A stretch of DNA of 64,000 bases, taken from assembly GCA_015064855.1 (NCBI GenBank), contig SVRK01000003.1:94594-158593 (forward strand). Reading direction: 5' to 3'. The notes beneath the pieces are model-generated. The model searched no databases and was not told the DNA's origin. It worked only from the letters and a program-made list of their open reading frames with translations. Source of the stretch: Oscillospiraceae bacterium. GTDB taxonomy: Bacteria; Bacillota; Clostridia; Oscillospirales; CAG-272. Shown here one piece after another: positions 38,016 to 47,970 of this stretch. The position numbers and the translations under genes are program-made. Position 1 is the stretch's first letter; each line of letters opens with the position of its first letter.

Positions 38016-38044
38016 TTGACAATTCGCATAGTATATGATAATAT
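38016..38044 (+). promoter_or_regulatory. sigma-A-like promoter (TTGACA-N17-TAATAT)
   Basis: Upstream of the secreted gene at 38080. Confidence 0.6.
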
Positions 38045-38079
38045 AATAATATACTAATTTTAAATATTCAGGAGAAATT

Positions 38080-40122
38080 ATGAAAAAGAAGATTGTTTTG
38101 GCTTTATCACTTGTTTTTGTTTTTGTATGTATTTTCGCGCTTTCAGTAAGTGCAGAAAACAGAACAAGCATAGAGTATACAGACGCAAATGGAGTTACGC
38201 ATACTGTTCCGGTTGTAAAATATAGTGATGCAACAGCGGAATCTGTGGCAAGCACTCTAAGCAATACTGCGACTGTACAGGCGCGCTTTGTGGATAACGG
38301 AGCTTATTCTATTATTAAAGCAACAGACGGTACTTTAACCGCGTATCCAACGTGGTATTTAATCGAACCGTCGGGAAGTAGTGCCGACTACGTTGCAATT
38401 AGCGAAATTGAGTATGGCTACGTAAATTTAAAATCAGATAAGACCTATAATAGAGGCGCTATGGTTTACGTTGAGTTCCCAGAGGGAATGACACATGCCC
38501 GTGCTAATAGCGTATTCGGAAAGAAAAACGGTGGCAATCCATACGAAACAAACATAACCGAAATACACTTTCCATCTACGCTCGTTGCGTTTGAAACAGA
38601 ATCGTTCAGCTCAATGCCTTGCTTGAAGCGTGTTTATATTGAAGCGGGAAACCAAGTTACAAAAATCCCTAGTTCAACGTTTTCAAATTCAACTGTTGAG
38701 TATATTCAATTCGAAAATTTAACAGAGCTTGTATCACTTGACGGTGTAACAAACACCAAGCTGACAGGCGATATCGACCTTTCCAAATGCACAAAATTAA
38801 AAACAATTGAAGCGGGATGCTTTAGAAATAATTTATATATGGGTAAAATCACATTACCCGACAGTGTTGAAACAATAGGAAATGCAGCGTTTGAATATAC
38901 AGGCAGTGCGTATCTTGCTAGTCCATATTTGCCCTCAAGCTTAACGTTTGTAGGTCATAGATTCTTTGCTTACAATGATAACCTGCTTGACACCTATATT
39001 TTCCCAGAGGGTGTTAAGTCTATAGGTGATGAACCATTCCAAGATTCCAAGGTTGCCGGTGGACCAGAGGGCAAGGAATTAAATCTTGTATTCCTTGGCG
39101 AGGTTACAGGAGTTGTTTATCTAAATGGTAATGGTCACCAAAAGCATGCAGAGAAGGTAACTGTTTATTTTGCTAAAAACTCACTTTCTGATTATAACCA
39201 AAACGGATTCTACATCAAGCCATCTGGTAGCTCTGTAACTTCCGTTCCTGGTGCTATTAGAGCAGCATTCTGTGAGGGAACATACAAAAACGTTGATGGC
39301 AAAATTACAGGTATAGAGTATATTTACATTACAAGCACTGCAGGCACAAGCTATACAGCCGATATGGTAAATGATGCTACAAACGGTTTTGATTTCGCAA
39401 ATCACACCCATTTTGGTCCTCGCTTTATAAAGCAAGCATTAACTTGTGGTGATGACGGAATTGATACAGTAACATGTATTATTTGCGACACTGATCAAGA
39501 TAAAATCACACCTGCAACAGGCGATCACAAATGGACAAGTGATCAAAACTGTGAAACTGATGATTTTTGTAACGTTTGCAGAAGCGTAATGGTGGAAGCT
39601 ATTTCTCATACTTTAGTTAACGAATTGCTATATAATTACGGCTACACCAAAGTAGGTGTTGAAAGAAACAGTTGCACAAACGATGGCTGTAAGTACGAAA
39701 GCAATGTGGAAATTCCTGCACTCTTTACCTCAAAGGGATATTCACTTGATACTAAATCAACCGCAATAGTTCTTGACATTTCTGTTAATAATAGTGCGAT
39801 CGATGTTTACAAATCGTATCTTGAAAGTGTTGGTGAAAACTCAACAATTGTATATGGAGTTGTCGCATCAATTAATGCAACAGACGGTAAGCCACTGAAC
39901 GATGACGGAAGTGCAAAGGACGGCTCGCTGTCAATAAAGTTTAACGAAAATAATTATTCCAATATTCAAACAAAGATAATGGGAATAAAGGAAGAAAACT
40001 ATGACGTTGGTGTATATTGCAGTGCATACTTCTGTATAAACGGAGTAGTTAAATACATAAGCGGAGAAGAAGCAACCGATGTTACTCAGAAGGTTAGCTA
40101 TAGCTCCTTATTAGAGGAATAA
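38080..40122 (+). CDS. secreted protein with LRR_5-like repeats and Cys-rich module
   Basis: Signal peptide MKKKIVLALSLVFVFVCIFALSVSAE; ITLPDSVETIGNAAFEYTG; TCGDDGIDTVTCIICDTDQ. Confidence 0.82.
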   Translation: MKKKIVLALSLVFVFVCIFALSVSAENRTSIEYTDANGVTHTVPVVKYSDATAESVASTLSNTATVQARFVDNGAYSIIKATDGTLTAYPTWYLIEPSGSSADYVAISEIEYGYVNLKSDKTYNRGAMVYVEFPEGMTHARANSVFGKKNGGNPYETNITEIHFPSTLVAFETESFSSMPCLKRVYIEAGNQVTKIPSSTFSNSTVEYIQFENLTELVSLDGVTNTKLTGDIDLSKCTKLKTIEAGCFRNNLYMGKITLPDSVETIGNAAFEYTGSAYLASPYLPSSLTFVGHRFFAYNDNLLDTYIFPEGVKSIGDEPFQDSKVAGGPEGKELNLVFLGEVTGVVYLNGNGHQKHAEKVTVYFAKNSLSDYNQNGFYIKPSGSSVTSVPGAIRAAFCEGTYKNVDGKITGIEYIYITSTAGTSYTADMVNDATNGFDFANHTHFGPRFIKQALTCGDDGIDTVTCIICDTDQDKITPATGDHKWTSDQNCETDDFCNVCRSVMVEAISHTLVNELLYNYGYTKVGVERNSCTNDGCKYESNVEIPALFTSKGYSLDTKSTAIVLDISVNNSAIDVYKSYLESVGENSTIVYGVVASINATDGKPLNDDGSAKDGSLSIKFNENNYSNIQTKIMGIKEENYDVGVYCSAYFCINGVVKYISGEEATDVTQKVSYSSLLEE

Positions 40123-40125
40123 TAA

Positions 40126-40162
40126 AAAACGCTTGAAGATTTTGTCTTCAAGCGTTTTTATT
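40126..40162. terminator. bidirectional terminator
   Basis: AAAACGCTTGAAGA/TCTTCAAGCGTTTT. Confidence 0.85.
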
Positions 40163-40909
40163 TTCACATATGGTTTGGAAAATCACAAGAGCTAAAGATG
40201 CTCTATATTCCTCGTTTTTAAGGTTTTCAAGCTCCATTTCGTTTGAGAGAAACCCACATTCAATAAGAATAGCAGGGTTTTTGATTTTGTCTAGAACATA
40301 AATCGACGAGGAAGCCGGCTTTATTTGCCTATTGTTAGACGGCTGAAGAAATTTTTTAATGCTTTTTGATAAATTACTGGCTACATCCTTGCTTGAATCG
40401 TTGTTTTTTGAATAATAAATTTGCGTACCGCTATATTTAGACTCGGGAAATTTATTCATATGTATTGAAACAAACAAAGCATTAGGACTTTCGTGCGCGA
40501 TTTTTACACGATTTTTCAGATCATAAATCTTTTTCTGCCCCTTGTAATTTTCAAGGTCACCATAGTAGTCATAGAGAAGAATATCGCTTTCACGTGTCAT
40601 TTTTACGGTCATTCCGTTTAAAATGCACAGCGCCTTTACTAAATTGGAAATTTCAAGGTTTAAATCCTTTTCATACGTTCCGTCATCCGCAATAGCCCCC
40701 GCATCCTCGCCACCGTGACCTGCATCTATGACAACGCTTATACTTTCATTTTTTGTAAATGTAGGAACTGAAGAATTATGAATTCGATTTTCAATTATTT
40801 TTCCAAAGGTCATTCCCACTGAAAAAATGATAACGCCTGTCAAAAGAGCAATTAAGAAAAATTTTAGGGTATATATTATTGGCTTTTCTTCTTTCATAAA
40901 TAAAATCAC
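40148..40909 (-). CDS. N-acetylmuramoyl-L-alanine amidase (CwlD-like)
   Basis: VVIDAGHGGEDAGA; FVSIHMNKF; ILIECGFLSNEMEL. Confidence 0.9.
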   Translation of the reverse strand: MILFMKEEKPIIYTLKFFLIALLTGVIIFSVGMTFGKIIENRIHNSSVPTFTKNESISVVIDAGHGGEDAGAIADDGTYEKDLNLEISNLVKALCILNGMTVKMTRESDILLYDYYGDLENYKGQKKIYDLKNRVKIAHESPNALFVSIHMNKFPESKYSGTQIYYSKNNDSSKDVASNLSKSIKKFLQPSNNRQIKPASSSIYVLDKIKNPAILIECGFLSNEMELENLKNEEYRASLALVIFQTICENKNA

Positions 40910-40959
40910 CTCATAAATATTTTATGCGGTGATTTATTTTATATGATTTTTAAATTTTG

Positions 40960-41742
40960 TTAATTTATATTAAATAATCGTTTTGCGTTTTGATAAGTTA
41001 TTTCAGCAATATGCTCGACATCTGAATCTCTTTGACGGGCAATTTCCTCGCAGGTGAAGAAAACGTAGGATGGACGGTTTAATTCACCTCTATGGGGAGT
41101 TGGACAAAGGTAAGGAGAATCGGTTTCTATAAGCAATCTGTCTTCTGGCACAACCCTGCACGCTTCCTTTGGAACACGCGCATTTTTAAATGTTACAGTG
41201 CCTGAAAATGAAATATACCAGCCAAGCTTAACAAGTTCAGTAGCCATTTCTGGGCTTCCGCTAAAGCTGTGGAAAACGCCTTTAACACGAGGAAACCTTT
41301 TTATAATTTCAAGACAGTCACCGTGTGCCTCACGGTCGTGAATTATAACGGGCATATTAAGCTTTTCAGCAAGTGCCATTTGTCTTTCAAAATATAAAAT
41401 TTGAATATCCTTAGGAACGTCTTGCCAATGATAATCAAGTCCTATTTCACCTATTGCAACAGCTTTTTCGTCTTTTAATAGGATTTCAAGCTCGTCAATT
41501 ATTGCCTCAAGCTCATTTTTGCTTTTGCATTCACAAGGATGGATGCCGCAGGAGGCATACATACCATCATATTTATGAGCAAGCTCGATAGAAACCTTTG
41601 AGCTTTCAAGGCAAGTACCAATATTTATTATGTTGGCGACACCGCTTTCAAAGCAATCCTTGATTAGCTTATCCGTGCCACCCTCATATTCTGAGGAGTA
41701 ACGCGCATCATCACAGTGAGCGTGTGAATCAAATAAAGTCAT
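40960..41742 (-). CDS. tatD: TatD family deoxyribonuclease
   Basis: FDSHAHCDD; AIGEIGLDYHW; LIETDSPYL. Confidence 0.93.
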   Translation of the reverse strand: MTLFDSHAHCDDARYSSEYEGGTDKLIKDCFESGVANIINIGTCLESSKVSIELAHKYDGMYASCGIHPCECKSKNELEAIIDELEILLKDEKAVAIGEIGLDYHWQDVPKDIQILYFERQMALAEKLNMPVIIHDREAHGDCLEIIKRFPRVKGVFHSFSGSPEMATELVKLGWYISFSGTVTFKNARVPKEACRVVPEDRLLIETDSPYLCPTPHRGELNRPSYVFFTCEEIARQRDSDVEHIAEITYQNAKRLFNIN

Positions 41743-41779
41743 TTTAACCTCGTATTTTGCACACAGGGTGCGTTATTTT

Positions 41780-41815
41780 AAATTAAAGGGGTGTAAAACA
41801 CCCCCTTTTTAAATA
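41780..41815 (-). terminator. terminator downstream of metG
   Basis: AAAGGGGGTGT/ACACCCCTTT-type stem. Confidence 0.65.
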
Positions 41816-43756
41816 TTAGTGAACTCTTTCTCCGTTTGGAGTATCCTTGTCAAGGAAAACAACGCGAATGGTTTCCTCACCAGATGCCAAAATCATACCG
41901 TTTGACTCAATTCCGCAAAGCTTTGCAGGGGAAAGATTTGCAACAACAATTACCTTTTTGCCAATTAAGTCCTCAGGCTTGTAGAATTTAGCAATTCCTG
42001 ATACAACCTGACGCTTTTCGTAGCCTAGGTCAAGCTGTAATTTTAGTAGCTTTTTCGCCTTTGGAACAGCTTCACATTCAAGCACCTCTGCGGTTCGAAG
42101 CTCAACCTCCATAAACTTGTCAATGCCGATAATAGCACAACCCTCGGGCTTTTCTATTACCTTTTCAGCTTCCATTTTTTTCGCAATTTCAGCTTCGATT
42201 TCTGCAAGCATCTTGGCTTCATCAATTCTTTGGAAGAGCACCTTTTGCTCGCCTACATCCTTGCCGCTTTCAAGCCCACCAAAGGAAGAAATGCTTTCGT
42301 ACTCTGTTAGACTTGTATTAAGCTCCTTAAATATTTCCTCGCTTGTTGCAGGAATGAATGGGTAGAGAAGTACCGCGCCAAAGCGTAGAGTTTCGAGCAG
42401 ATTATAAAGTACAGTACCAAGACGCTCCTTTTGGTTTTCATCCTTTGCTAAAATCCAAGGAGTCGTTTCGTCAATATATTTGTTTGCACGACTTAGCATA
42501 TCAAATACACACTCAGCTGCCTCAGCTAGCTTAAAGTCATCCATCAAAGCAGTAAATTTAGATACAGTGTCGATAGCTTTTGCCTTCAAGTCATTGTCAA
42601 ACTCATTGTCAAACACTGCATTTTGCGGAATTGTACCGCCGAAATACTTCTTAGTCATAGCGATAGTACGGCTTAAAAGGTTGCCGAGGTTGTTTGCAAG
42701 ATCTGTGTTGTATCTATTAATGATGTTTTCATAAGTAATAGAGCCGTCGTTTGCATAAGGCATTTCGCTAATTGCATAATATCTTACGCCGTCAACGCCA
42801 AATCTATTTGCCAATTCGTCAGCATAAACAACGTTACCCTTTGATTTTGACATTTTATCGAATCCAAAGTTGAACCAAGGGTGTCCAAACACCTTCTTAG
42901 GAAGCTCAACGCCGAGTGCCATTAACATAATAGGCCAATAAATTGTGTGGAATCTAACAATATCCTTACCGATGATATGAACGTCGGCAGGCCAGTATTT
43001 CTTAAACAACTCCGGTTGCTCCTCGTTGTCAGGATCGTATCCAAGACCTGTTATATAGTTAGATAGTGCATCAATCCAAACATAAATTACGTGCTTAGGG
43101 TCAAACGTTACGCTAACACCCCAGTTAAATGATGTGCGGGAAACGCAAAGGTCTTGAAGTCCCGGCTTTAGGAAGTTGTTTATCATTTCTTTTTTTCTTG
43201 ACTCTGGTTGAATAAAGTCAGGGTTTTCTTCAATATGCTTCATAAGTCTGTCCGCATATTTACTCATTTTAAAGAAGTAAGCCTCTTCCTTTGTCTTTGT
43301 TACCTCGCGTCCACAGTCAGGGCACTTGCCGTCAACAAGCTGTGTTTCTGTAAAGAAGGATTCACAAGGCGTGCAGTAAAGACCCTCGTAATAGCCCTTA
43401 TAAATATCACCTTGGTCGTAGAGCTTTTTAAAAATATGCTCAACAGCGGTTTTGTGGTAGCTATCGGTGGTTCTTATAAAATAATCCTCGGATACGTTCA
43501 TATATTTCCATAAATCTTTGATTTGGCTTGAAACGTTATCAACGTATGCTTGAGGTGTGATACCTGCCTTTTCAGCGAGATTTTGTACCTTTTGACCGTG
43601 CTCGTCAGTTCCTGTCATAAAGCGCACGTCGTAGCCTCTTTGTCTTTTGTATCTTGCTATAGCATCAGTCGCGATTGCCTCGTAGGTATTTCCAAAGTGT
43701 GGCTTTCCTGAAGCGTATGCAATAGCGGTAGTTATATAATATTTTTCCTTGCTCAT
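41816..43756 (-). CDS. metG: methionyl-tRNA synthetase
   Basis: YYITTAIAYASGKPHFGNTYE; KMSKSKGN; C-terminal EMAP/tRNA-binding domain. Confidence 0.96.
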   Translation of the reverse strand: MSKEKYYITTAIAYASGKPHFGNTYEAIATDAIARYKRQRGYDVRFMTGTDEHGQKVQNLAEKAGITPQAYVDNVSSQIKDLWKYMNVSEDYFIRTTDSYHKTAVEHIFKKLYDQGDIYKGYYEGLYCTPCESFFTETQLVDGKCPDCGREVTKTKEEAYFFKMSKYADRLMKHIEENPDFIQPESRKKEMINNFLKPGLQDLCVSRTSFNWGVSVTFDPKHVIYVWIDALSNYITGLGYDPDNEEQPELFKKYWPADVHIIGKDIVRFHTIYWPIMLMALGVELPKKVFGHPWFNFGFDKMSKSKGNVVYADELANRFGVDGVRYYAISEMPYANDGSITYENIINRYNTDLANNLGNLLSRTIAMTKKYFGGTIPQNAVFDNEFDNDLKAKAIDTVSKFTALMDDFKLAEAAECVFDMLSRANKYIDETTPWILAKDENQKERLGTVLYNLLETLRFGAVLLYPFIPATSEEIFKELNTSLTEYESISSFGGLESGKDVGEQKVLFQRIDEAKMLAEIEAEIAKKMEAEKVIEKPEGCAIIGIDKFMEVELRTAEVLECEAVPKAKKLLKLQLDLGYEKRQVVSGIAKFYKPEDLIGKKVIVVANLSPAKLCGIESNGMILASGEETIRVVFLDKDTPNGERVH

Positions 43757-43757
43757 T

Positions 43758-44915
43758 TTATACCTCTAATTTCTTAGCACCAATATAAACTCCATCAAGC
43801 TTTGGTGCTATTTTGTCATTTATTACTATAAAGTCGGCTGAATATCCAACCTCAATTTTACCAACGTTTTTTGCCCCAACCATATTAGCCGGATTTACCG
43901 TCGCATATTTAATTACCTTTTCTAAAGGTAAATTGCAAAATTTCATCATATTGGTTATGGCCTTGAACATTGTAAGCGTGCTTCCTGCTATTGTACCGCT
44001 TGGCAAGATAATCGCACGGCCATTTACAACTGTTACAGGTGAGCCGGCAATTGAATATTCACCATCAGGCTCTCCTGTTGCCGCCATTGAGTCGGTTATT
44101 AAAACCATTTTATCACTCGGCTTTGATTTATAAATTAAATTTACAATAGCCGGATGTAAATGCTCACCATCTGAGATTACCTCGGCATAAGCCTCGTCAC
44201 AAGTCATAGCACATACTGTCGCACCCGGCATTCGATGGTGTACACTTGTCATTGCATTAAATGTATGCGTAAAGGATGTTGCGCCCCAAGAAATAGCATC
44301 CATAGATTCTTCGTATGTTGCATTCGTGTGAGCAATACCAACTGTTCCACCCAGCTTTTTGATTTGCTTGATAAATGCTTCGGCGCCCTCAAGCTCAGGA
44401 GCTAAAGAGAAGTGCATTGGTGTAGGCGTCATCACCTCAGTTAATCTTTCAAGCTCGTCTAGACGTGGCTTTTCAAGTAGCTTTTCGCTATGTGCCCCTT
44501 TTTTGACAGGGTTTAAGTATCTGCCCTCAATGTGAACACCTATAATATTTGCATATCCGTCGTCTTTGTTTCTGTTTTCATTCGTTTCGCAAATATATTT
44601 AACTAAATTGTCAGGAGTTTGCGAGGCAAATGTAGCCATAACCGACGTTGTGCCTGCTTTAGCATAGCACATTCGCATTTTCTGTACCTCGTCCTTGGTT
44701 GCTGCATTGAAATCGTGTCCGCCAATGCCATGTGTGTGTACGTCAATAAGACCTGGAATAAGATATTTACCGCCCAAATCAACTATTTCACCATCATTCG
44801 GAACATCGGTAGTGATAGAGATTACGTATCCGTTTTCACAAACAACGTTTTTTTCTTCAAACGCTTCGGTGCTACTATTGAAAACGTGTCCGTTTACAAA
44901 GCTAATCCTTGCCAT
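43758..44915 (-). CDS. nagA: N-acetylglucosamine-6-phosphate deacetylase
   Basis: PGLIDVHTHGIGGHDF; GVHIEGRYLN; HTFNAMT; VLITDSMAATG. Confidence 0.93.
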   Translation of the reverse strand: MARISFVNGHVFNSSTEAFEEKNVVCENGYVISITTDVPNDGEIVDLGGKYLIPGLIDVHTHGIGGHDFNAATKDEVQKMRMCYAKAGTTSVMATFASQTPDNLVKYICETNENRNKDDGYANIIGVHIEGRYLNPVKKGAHSEKLLEKPRLDELERLTEVMTPTPMHFSLAPELEGAEAFIKQIKKLGGTVGIAHTNATYEESMDAISWGATSFTHTFNAMTSVHHRMPGATVCAMTCDEAYAEVISDGEHLHPAIVNLIYKSKPSDKMVLITDSMAATGEPDGEYSIAGSPVTVVNGRAIILPSGTIAGSTLTMFKAITNMMKFCNLPLEKVIKYATVNPANMVGAKNVGKIEVGYSADFIVINDKIAPKLDGVYIGAKKLEV

Positions 44916-45010
44916 AAGCTACTCCTTTCGGTTAAAATAAAATTCTCTAAATATATATTTTAGCAGATATTACTAATAATATCAATATAAATTTAAAATA
45001 ATTAAGTAAA

Positions 45011-45036
45011 AAAAGGCGGAATTAGTCCGCCCAATT
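45011..45036 (-). terminator. terminator downstream of rsmI
   Basis: GGCGGA-ATTAG-TCCGCC with A/T flanks. Confidence 0.6.
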
Positions 45037-45039
45037 TAA

Positions 45040-45927
45040 TTAATCTATGTTTACCAGCTTGTAAATTTCGCTTTTGGGTACGCCTCTGTCTCTTGCTACC
45101 GCCTTTATTGCATCCATCTTTTTAAGTCCATCGTTTAGATAGTAGTCAAGATGCGCTTCAATCGACATATCGCTCCAAAAGGCGTTATTTTTAAGTTGGC
45201 TTTCTTTTGCTCCCTCAATAACTAAAACGTATTCGCCCCTTGGTGCATTTTCTTTGTAATATTCAATAGCACCTGAAAGAGTAGTCCGCAAAATTTCCTC
45301 GTTTAATTTGGTAAGCTCGCGACAAAGAGCAATTTTTCGGTCGCCAAAAACGGAGAATAAATCATCAAGCGTTTTTTGCAACTTGTGTGGAGCTTCATAG
45401 AAAATAGTCGTGCGTGTGTCGTTTTTTATTTCCTCAAGGCGAGAAAAACGCTCGTTTTTGTTTGTGCTTAAAAAACCCTCAAAGCAAAATCTACCGGTTG
45501 GTAGAGCTGAAAGCGCAAGTGCATTTACAACCGCGGAGCAACCGGGAATTGAGGTAACTGGAACGTTGTTTTCAGCACATAAAACAACTAAATCTTCACC
45601 GGGGTCAGAAATTGCAGGAGTACCTGCATCGGTAATCAATGCACAGGATTCCCCCGCTATTAATTTTGATAGAATAACTTCACCGCGCTCGCGCTTGTTG
45701 TGTTCAAAATAACTTACCATAGGCTTTGATATTCCAAAGTAAGCAAGCAATTTGCCTGAATTTCTTGTATCCTCTGCCGCTATAAAATCAACCTCGGATA
45801 AAACCTTTAAGGCACGCTCGGAAATATCGGAAAGATTTCCGATAGGGGTGGCAACAAGGTATAGAGTGCCACCAACTATTTTATTTTTATCCTCGTGAAA
45901 AGCGTTTCTTGGTTCTTTATTTCTCAT
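45040..45927 (-). CDS. rsmI: 16S rRNA (cytidine-2'-O)-methyltransferase
   Basis: GTLYLVATPIGNLSDIS; AAEDTRNSGKLL; ALITDAGTPAISDPG. Confidence 0.95.
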   Translation of the reverse strand: MRNKEPRNAFHEDKNKIVGGTLYLVATPIGNLSDISERALKVLSEVDFIAAEDTRNSGKLLAYFGISKPMVSYFEHNKRERGEVILSKLIAGESCALITDAGTPAISDPGEDLVVLCAENNVPVTSIPGCSAVVNALALSALPTGRFCFEGFLSTNKNERFSRLEEIKNDTRTTIFYEAPHKLQKTLDDLFSVFGDRKIALCRELTKLNEEILRTTLSGAIEYYKENAPRGEYVLVIEGAKESQLKNNAFWSDMSIEAHLDYYLNDGLKKMDAIKAVARDRGVPKSEIYKLVNID

Positions 45928-46675
45928 TTTTACCTCTTATTTGGCAATTTTTATATATGCTTTCAAATTCTTCTGTATATTCGCTTGTGCCGTCCTTATA
46001 AATGTAAATAGGCTTGTCTATTACCATTCCGCTTTTCCCGCCTTTTTTAGCTGAAATAAGCAAAATAGACGGGGGAGTGTGCGAATTTGCCGACACAAAT
46101 GCGAGTCTTTTTGGCTCTAAATTGTTGCTTTTTAGTGCATAGATTAGGTCTGCCATACGGTCAGGGCGATAAACCAACAAAAAGTCACCACCGTGCTTTA
46201 AAAGCCTTTTTGCACAAGCACAAAAATCACCAATATCACCAAAAATCTCATGGCGCGATACGTTTTTGTGCTCGTTTTGATTTAGTTTTCCCGAGTCTGC
46301 CTTCATATAAGGTGGGTTTGAAAAAACAAAATCGACCTCACCGTTCGTATCATCGCATTTTACGTTACGCAAATCCTTTGATATAACGTTGAAGCTTTCA
46401 TTGAAGCCATTCAACTCACCATTCCTTTTTGCAATATCGGCAATCTCCTTTTGAACCTCAATTCCATACACGTGGTGGAGCTTTTTCTTCGATAATGCAA
46501 GAAGAGATATAACTCCGGAGCCACATCCAAGCTCAACGCCGACCTTTGACGGGCGCTCTTGTAAAAATGCAGAGAGAAGATATGCGTCTGTACCAAAGGT
46601 TAGAGAATTTTTGTCTTCAATTAGCCTTAAATTCTCGTTAATTTCATTTATTCTTTCATTTTCTTTTAATATCAT
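45917..46675 (-). CDS. tRNA1(Val) (adenine-N6)-methyltransferase-like (TrmN6/YabB)
   Basis: VGVELGCGSGVISLLALSK; FVFSNPPYMK; HPPSILL-like region. Confidence 0.88.
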   Translation of the reverse strand: MILKENERINEINENLRLIEDKNSLTFGTDAYLLSAFLQERPSKVGVELGCGSGVISLLALSKKKLHHVYGIEVQKEIADIAKRNGELNGFNESFNVISKDLRNVKCDDTNGEVDFVFSNPPYMKADSGKLNQNEHKNVSRHEIFGDIGDFCACAKRLLKHGGDFLLVYRPDRMADLIYALKSNNLEPKRLAFVSANSHTPPSILLISAKKGGKSGMVIDKPIYIYKDGTSEYTEEFESIYKNCQIRGKNEK

Positions 46676-46799
46676 TTTATTTTAGTATCGTGTTTAAAAG
46701 AAAGGACCTTGCAAATGAGTGCAAGGCCCAAACTAATCGTACTCTTTTAAAGGTTATACTTTACTTGTCGTAAATAAGAACCCGTCATATGTACAGAAA

Positions 46800-46970
46800 T
46801 TATTCTTCAACAGGAGCATTAACTGGGCAGTTGCCAGCGCAAGCACCACAAGAAATACATTCATCAGCGTTGATAACGTAGATGCCGTCACCCTCTGTGA
46901 TACAACCACAAGGACAAGCGTCAGCACATGCGCCACATGCGATGCAATCGTCTGTAATCTTATAAGCCAC
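46800..46970 (-). CDS. 2[4Fe-4S] ferredoxin (GTG start)
   Basis: CIACGACADACPCGCI and CISCGACAGNCPVNA; RBS ggaggtg upstream of the GTG. Confidence 0.92.
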   Translation of the reverse strand: MAYKITDDCIACGACADACPCGCITEGDGIYVINADECISCGACAGNCPVNAPVEE

Positions 46971-47069
46971 GATAAACACCTCCATAAAATTTTTACACTC
47001 TTATTTTAGCACAAAAAAATCATTTGTCAATAAGGTTCGACAATTTTTTTGCATAATATAATCAAAAGC

Positions 47070-47103
47070 AAAGGCGTGCATTAAAAATATATGCACGCCC
47101 CCA
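47070..47103 (-). terminator. terminator downstream of ricT
   Basis: GGCGTGCAT/ATGCACGCC. Confidence 0.7.
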
Positions 47104-47107
47104 AAAA

Positions 47108-47968
47108 TTATTCTTCCTCGTCGGACTCTTCTTTATTATTCTTTTTTGGAGAAGAGATGACTGTTACGTCCTCTCGCTTGTAGGTTCTTACAGCCTCTCC
47201 GATTTTAACCTTTACCGTGCCAGCAATAGGCGCAATTTCAACGATCTCACCATTGCCCTCGGGCGCCTTTACAAATGAGCCAACAGCAGGAGTCATTTTT
47301 ATTTCTTGTACGTATGATTCGTGCTCAAATCGTAAGCAACACATAAGTCTTCCACAAGCACCTGATATTTTTGATGAGTTAAGAGAAAGGCTTTGCTCCT
47401 TTGCCATTTTGATTGAAACCTGGCAAAAGTCCGGTAAAAACGTGCTACAGCAGAAGGGACGGCCGCAAATGCCAAGACCACCCATAAACTTTGTTTCGTC
47501 GCGTATACCTATTTGACGAAGCTCTATTCTTGTCTTGAAGGTTGAAGCTAAGTCCTTAACAAGCTCACGGAAATCAATTCTTCCGTCTGCGGTAAAATAA
47601 AAGGTTAGCTTAGAAGCATCAAACGTATATTCAGCCTCAACAAGCTTCATTTCGAGTTTATGTGCAACTATTTTTTCTTGACAAGCCTTGAAAGCATCGG
47701 CTTCCTTTTTCTTGTTCTGCTCGTGCTTTTTAATATCATCTGCGGTGGCAATTCTAACCACAGGTCGTAGAGGTGGGACAAGCTCGCTTTCTGGGACTTG
47801 CTTGTTTTCGCAGGCAACCTTACCGAATTCAAGTCCGCGCGAGGTTTCAACCACAGCATAGTCATTTAATTTAGCTATATTTCCATTTGGCTCAAAGTAA
47901 TAGGTTTTTCCGCTTTCCTTAAAGCGAATACCTATAACCTCAACCATTTTTTCGTTATTTTTTTCCAT
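47108..47968 (-). CDS. ricT: PSP1-domain protein (RicT/YaaT)
   Basis: YAVVETSRGLEFGKV; CGRPFCCSTFL; KISGACGRLMCCLRFE. Confidence 0.93.
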   Translation of the reverse strand: MEKNNEKMVEVIGIRFKESGKTYYFEPNGNIAKLNDYAVVETSRGLEFGKVACENKQVPESELVPPLRPVVRIATADDIKKHEQNKKKEADAFKACQEKIVAHKLEMKLVEAEYTFDASKLTFYFTADGRIDFRELVKDLASTFKTRIELRQIGIRDETKFMGGLGICGRPFCCSTFLPDFCQVSIKMAKEQSLSLNSSKISGACGRLMCCLRFEHESYVQEIKMTPAVGSFVKAPEGNGEIVEIAPIAGTVKVKIGEAVRTYKREDVTVISSPKKNNKEESDEEE

Positions 47969-47970
47969 TT

